From positions 1-64,000 of the forward strand of contig NZ_JBHSAB010000003.1 in the NCBI RefSeq assembly GCF_042649825.1: a DNA stretch of 64,000 nt. Reading direction: 5' to 3'. The DNA is from Legionella_C dresdenensis. Its GTDB lineage: Bacteria; Pseudomonadota; Gammaproteobacteria; Legionellales; Legionellaceae. Below the pieces are notes generated by a model. The model saw nothing but the letters and a program-made list of their open reading frames with translations. It was not told the origin of the DNA and made no database searches. Position numbers and translations under genes: made by a program. Each line of letters starts with the position of its first letter. Position 1 is the stretch's first letter. This document shows positions 60,871 through 64,000 of this stretch, one piece after another.

Positions 60871-60975
60871 CCCCCTCTCCGGCACCAGAAGAGGGCTAAG
60901 ACTACTCCCTCTCCCGTACCGGGAGAAGGCTAAGACTACTCCCTCTCCCGTACCGGGAGAGGGCTGGGGAGAGGG
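60871..60975. repeat. Cluster of CCCTCTCCC-family palindromes
   Basis: Three hairpins in tandem (about 60871-60895, 60905-60929, 60939-60963), the last two near-identical as CCCTCTCCCGTACCGGGAGA and joined by the direct repeat CTAAGACTA. They are followed by TGGGGAGAGGGAAAAAA. They fill the gap between the convergent spmB and M23 peptidase genes. Confidence 0.75.
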
Positions 60976-61033
60976 AAAAAACGAAAACCAACACTAATTC
61001 TACCCTCCCATATCAAGAGAGATCCAAACCCTG

Positions 61034-62506
61034 TCAACCATGACGACGATTGTTTTGTGCAGACGCAAGATGTGCATCCTCATAAAGTTTAAGCTGTGCC
61101 AGTAACGTATTACTGTTTGCTTTAAAACTTGCCATATCCCGCCCTGATAAAGGTTCACCGCGCGGCAAATCAATTGTCGCCGGGTTTCTGGGTTGGTTAT
61201 TGATATGGAATTCATAATGGCAATGCGGGCCTGATGCCAGTCCAGTCTGGCCAACATAACCAATAATTTGACCCTTACGCACAAAAGAACCTTTACTCAA
61301 GCCCTTCTGGAACTTAAGCATATGGCCATAAATAGAGCTGTAAGTCTTGCTATGTTTGATTTTAATCATATTGCCATAACCATTCTGGCGGCCAATAATT
61401 TCAATATATCCATCGCCAGTTGCCTGGATAGGCGTTCCGATACGTGCTGCCAGATCAATACCTTTGTGTGCACGAGTGTAATGCAGAATCGGATGATAAC
61501 GACCCAGGCTGAATGTAGAACTGATATGACTGAAGTGCAGCGGATACCGGGTAAATGCTTTTTTCAGACTGGTTCCTTGCGGAGTATAATATTCGGAACG
61601 CCCGCGGCGATCGGTATAACGGACAGCCTGATACATTTTGCCATGGTTGCGATAGGAAACCGCGATAATATCTCCAGTGCCTACCAGTTTATCTTCGATA
61701 TAAAAAGCTTTGTATATAATAGTAAACTGATCGCCAGCTCTTACATCTTTAGCGAAATCAATATCCCAGGTAAAAATCTCGGACATTTGCTGAATCAGTT
61801 TATAAGGGATATTGTTGCGTTTGGCAGTTGTATATAAGGAGCCATTGACTTTTGCGGTAAGAAAATGGTTATGGCTATTCATTTTACGGGAGTTGATTTT
61901 CCGCTTGTAATGAGAACCCTCGCGGTAAACAACCATATACTGGGTCGTGGTGAAGGGAACGATCATTTTCTGCAAGGTTTGCTGCTTAACCTGGAATTGA
62001 AACTCCTGATCAGGTTTGATCCGGGTCAAGGCATCAACTTTAGGGTTGTCTTTCAAAACGGCATTCAGTGTCTGCTGGCTGATTCCCGCACGATTAAAAA
62101 TATTCGCCAGCGTATCGCCAGAGCGGGTTTTTACAATTTTCCATTCATTTTCACGAGCGGTTTCGGGCGTTTGTTTGGCTGGTTGCGCGGGTTTAGGAGC
62201 AGCTGCCGGCACTGCTTCCTTTTTAGGCGTTGTGGCTATGATTGCGGGTTTGGCCGCAATCTTGACCGCTGCAGCGGCCTTTTGATTCTTTGTTGTTTCC
62301 GTTAGCACGTCTGTCGCGATATGTGAACCCTGTTCTTCAATAATAGATAGCGATACAGGATGCCTTGCTTTGGTTGCACGATGTTCCTGAGGAAATGATT
62401 TAACCAGAATGAAAGGCAAGGCAAAGGCTACGATCAAGGCAATTAATGCAAGCAGCCTTGAAGGTTTACCTGGATTATTTATTGAGACATCAAGTCGTTG
62501 ATCCAT
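61034..62506 (-). CDS. Murein DD-endopeptidase-like M23 peptidase with LysM domain (MepM-like)
   Basis: A 490-residue envelope protein. It has one N-terminal membrane anchor (LLALIALIVAFALPFILV, about residues 18-35), a Pro/Ala/Lys-rich linker, a LysM-like/OapA domain (about 120-175, WKIVKTRSGDTLANIFNRAG), a middle domain and the C-terminal M23 zinc peptidase (about 350-450). Zinc ligands are in HKGIDLAARIGTPIQA and GPHCHYEFHINN. This is the layout of MepM/YebA, which cleaves peptidoglycan cross-links during growth. It is divergent from tyrS, as in several gammaproteobacteria. Confidence 0.93.
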   Translation of the reverse strand: MDQRLDVSINNPGKPSRLLALIALIVAFALPFILVKSFPQEHRATKARHPVSLSIIEEQGSHIATDVLTETTKNQKAAAAVKIAAKPAIIATTPKKEAVPAAAPKPAQPAKQTPETARENEWKIVKTRSGDTLANIFNRAGISQQTLNAVLKDNPKVDALTRIKPDQEFQFQVKQQTLQKMIVPFTTTQYMVVYREGSHYKRKINSRKMNSHNHFLTAKVNGSLYTTAKRNNIPYKLIQQMSEIFTWDIDFAKDVRAGDQFTIIYKAFYIEDKLVGTGDIIAVSYRNHGKMYQAVRYTDRRGRSEYYTPQGTSLKKAFTRYPLHFSHISSTFSLGRYHPILHYTRAHKGIDLAARIGTPIQATGDGYIEIIGRQNGYGNMIKIKHSKTYSSIYGHMLKFQKGLSKGSFVRKGQIIGYVGQTGLASGPHCHYEFHINNQPRNPATIDLPRGEPLSGRDMASFKANSNTLLAQLKLYEDAHLASAQNNRRHG

Positions 62507-62858
62507 GTTGCTTTTACTACCGCCTTTCTTGAGAATGCCTTGTTATGTTCTGCAGCGACTTACATTTTCCAGGTAATATCCTGAAAGTAGATTTGCAATT
62601 TTTCATCCATGTGCCATAACAGGCGATTAGTAACAGAATCTACAATATAAATCGGCTACAGCCAGTTCAGTATGACTGCAATAAGACTACCCACTTTCAT
62701 CCATTGATTTAGGCGTTAGCTATGACAAGTCATTACCATCTGAAGCGTTCATGCTTAAATTTTATTCGGTTATTTATCTCATAATGTCTGGCGAGAATAG
62801 AATAACCGGGCTAAGATAACCGCTGCGAGAAGTCAGGTCAATCATTAATTAAGGTTTT
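62507..62858. other. Divergent intergenic region between the M23 peptidase and tyrS
   Basis: 352 bases without a gene. It must hold two divergent promoters. CATAAT near 62782 is a possible -10 for tyrS without a clear -35. No T-box-like fold, attenuator or repeat was recognised. Confidence 0.5.
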
Positions 62859-64000
62859 ATGCGAATGACAACAAAAGTATTAGAAGGTTCTGAATTATTG
62901 AGAGGTTGTGAAGAGGTACTGCCTATCCAGGAATTTAAAAAGAAATTACTGACAGGAAAACCTTTGACGGTGAAAGCAGGTTTTGATCCGACCGCACCTG
63001 ATCTGCATTTGGGGCATACTGTTTTATTAAACAAACTGAGGCAATTCCAGTTACATGGCCATAAGGTAATTTTTTTAATTGGCGATTTCACTGCCATGAT
63101 TGGCGATCCTACCGGAAAAAATGTTACCCGCATGCCTTTAAGTAAAGAAGCAGTTATTGAAAACGCCAAAACCTATCAGCAACAGGTTTTTAAAATTCTT
63201 GATCCCGAAAAAACAACCATTGCTTTTAATTCTGAATGGATGGGCAAAATGGATGCGGCTGATTTGATTCGGCTTGCTGCTACCCACACCGTTGCAAGAA
63301 TGCTGGAGCGCGATGATTTCAGCAAGCGTTACAGTACCGGTCAGCCGATTGCGATTCATGAGTTCCTTTATCCTTTAGTACAAGGATATGATTCGGTGGC
63401 GTTGAAAGCAGATATTGAGCTAGGCGGTACAGATCAGAAATTTAATTTGCTTATGGGCAGGGAATTACAAAGACATTTTGGCCAGGAACAACAAGTCATT
63501 ATGATGACCCCTTTAATAGAAGGGTTAGATGGCGTTAAAAAAATGTCCAAGTCTCTGAATAACTATATAGGTATAGATGAACCGGCAGAAAGCATGTTTG
63601 GTAAAGTGATGTCTGTTAGCGATGAGTTGATGTGGCGCTACATTGATTTATTAAGCTTCAGGACTATCGATGAAATCAGTCAAATCAAAAAAGCCGTTGC
63701 CGAAGGTTTAAATCCCCGTGATGTTAAAATTGATCTGGCAAAAGAACTGATTGCACGTTTCCATAATAAAGAAGCAGCAGAAACTGCGCACCGCTCATTT
63801 ATTGAGCGTTTCCAGAAAGGTGAAATTCCTGATGATCTGGTTGAGCAGGTTATTAATATTAATGAGCCCGTTACATTAGCACAATTGATCAAGCAACTTG
63901 ATTTGACTAAAAGCACTTCTGAAGCGATTAGAATGGCCGGTCAGGGTGCAGTAAAGGTAAATGGCGAGCGCGTTGAAAATGTTTCAAGCACAGTGGATAT
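62859..64000 (+). CDS. tyrS: Tyrosyl-tRNA synthetase (runs off the window)
   Basis: Charges tRNA-Tyr. The first 380 residues are present. The class I motifs are HLGH in DPTAPDLHLGHTVLL and KMSKS in GVKKMSKSLNNY. The tyrosine-binding ELGGTDQKFN block is present, and the S4-like C-terminal domain begins at about 345 (VTLAQLIKQLDLTKSTSEAIRMA). The form with KMSKS and a longer spacing is the TyrZ-type group of gammaproteobacteria. AAGG lies before ATG 62859; another ATG two codons on (62865) is possible. The 3' end lies outside. Confidence 0.96.
   Translation, partial: MRMTTKVLEGSELLRGCEEVLPIQEFKKKLLTGKPLTVKAGFDPTAPDLHLGHTVLLNKLRQFQLHGHKVIFLIGDFTAMIGDPTGKNVTRMPLSKEAVIENAKTYQQQVFKILDPEKTTIAFNSEWMGKMDAADLIRLAATHTVARMLERDDFSKRYSTGQPIAIHEFLYPLVQGYDSVALKADIELGGTDQKFNLLMGRELQRHFGQEQQVIMMTPLIEGLDGVKKMSKSLNNYIGIDEPAESMFGKVMSVSDELMWRYIDLLSFRTIDEISQIKKAVAEGLNPRDVKIDLAKELIARFHNKEAAETAHRSFIERFQKGEIPDDLVEQVININEPVTLAQLIKQLDLTKSTSEAIRMAGQGAVKVNGERVENVSSTVD

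Overview
The window looks like a chromosomal scaffold from a gammaproteobacterium of the order Legionellales (Legionella, Coxiella or Aquicella type). The housekeeping order tig-clpP-clpX-lon-hupB-ppiD, the yicC-gmk-rpoZ-spoT-ridA block and prmB-aroC-asd all fit that placement. So do an OmpA-type lipoprotein resembling the Dot/Icm subunit IcmN/DotK, an ankyrin-protease protein resembling the Legionella effector AnkH, and many large helical or eukaryote-like proteins of unknown function. The genus cannot be fixed from the sequence. Two runs of N (42583-42602, 43315-43354) show that this is a draft scaffold, broken at an IS110-family element.

Layout. Positions 1-1979 are a degraded edge: a short orphan gene, a reverse-transcriptase remnant, def, and a 118-bp hairpin element beside a truncated coding remnant. 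Positions 1980-6054 are a compact operon of two different UbiD-type decarboxylases, an SRPBCC protein and the UbiX prenyl-FMN synthase. Positions 7400-8250 carry six perfect DnaA boxes in two similarly arranged modules either side of a small PspC gene. Positions 8429-16998 hold a MATE transporter, yicC, gmk, rpoZ, spoT, ridA, an aspartic protease and an ABC-F ATPase. Position 17525 starts a 1311-residue helical protein, followed by murI and an isolated tyrosine recombinase. From 23691 to 32771 there is a protein-quality-control block: tRNA-Pro/Arg/His, tRNA-Leu-tig-clpP-clpX, lon, hupB-tRNA-Val-tRNA-Asp and ppiD. fabI, udk and an smr gene lie on the minus strand, then prmB-aroC-asd, a basic protein, the ankyrin protein and a J-domain protein ending in a CaaX-like tetrapeptide.

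Positions 42061-54760 are the accessory core: an IS110 transposase, nested palindromes and four minus-strand genes. The largest encodes a 2607-residue filamentous-haemagglutinin-like protein with two pre-toxin-like modules and a ParB-like C-terminal domain, the architecture of a polymorphic toxin. It has no visible Sec signal and no neighbouring TpsB partner. The two genes directly downstream occupy the usual immunity or accessory positions. The window closes with an aromatic amino acid permease, the IcmN-like lipoprotein, kup, a DUF1460 amidase-like gene, spmA-spmB, an M23 peptidase and the start of tyrS.

At least four families of short palindromic repeats are scattered between genes: GTAGGTTGGG-type, GTCATTCCCGC-type, CCCTCTCCC-type and CCTTGAT-type. 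They often sit directly behind stop codons. The most interesting regions are the toxin-like operon, the duplicated DnaA-box modules, the double-UbiD operon and the probable effectors (ankyrin-protease, J-domain-CaaX and the 1311-residue protein). All functions are read from sequence motifs and memory of families; no search was run.
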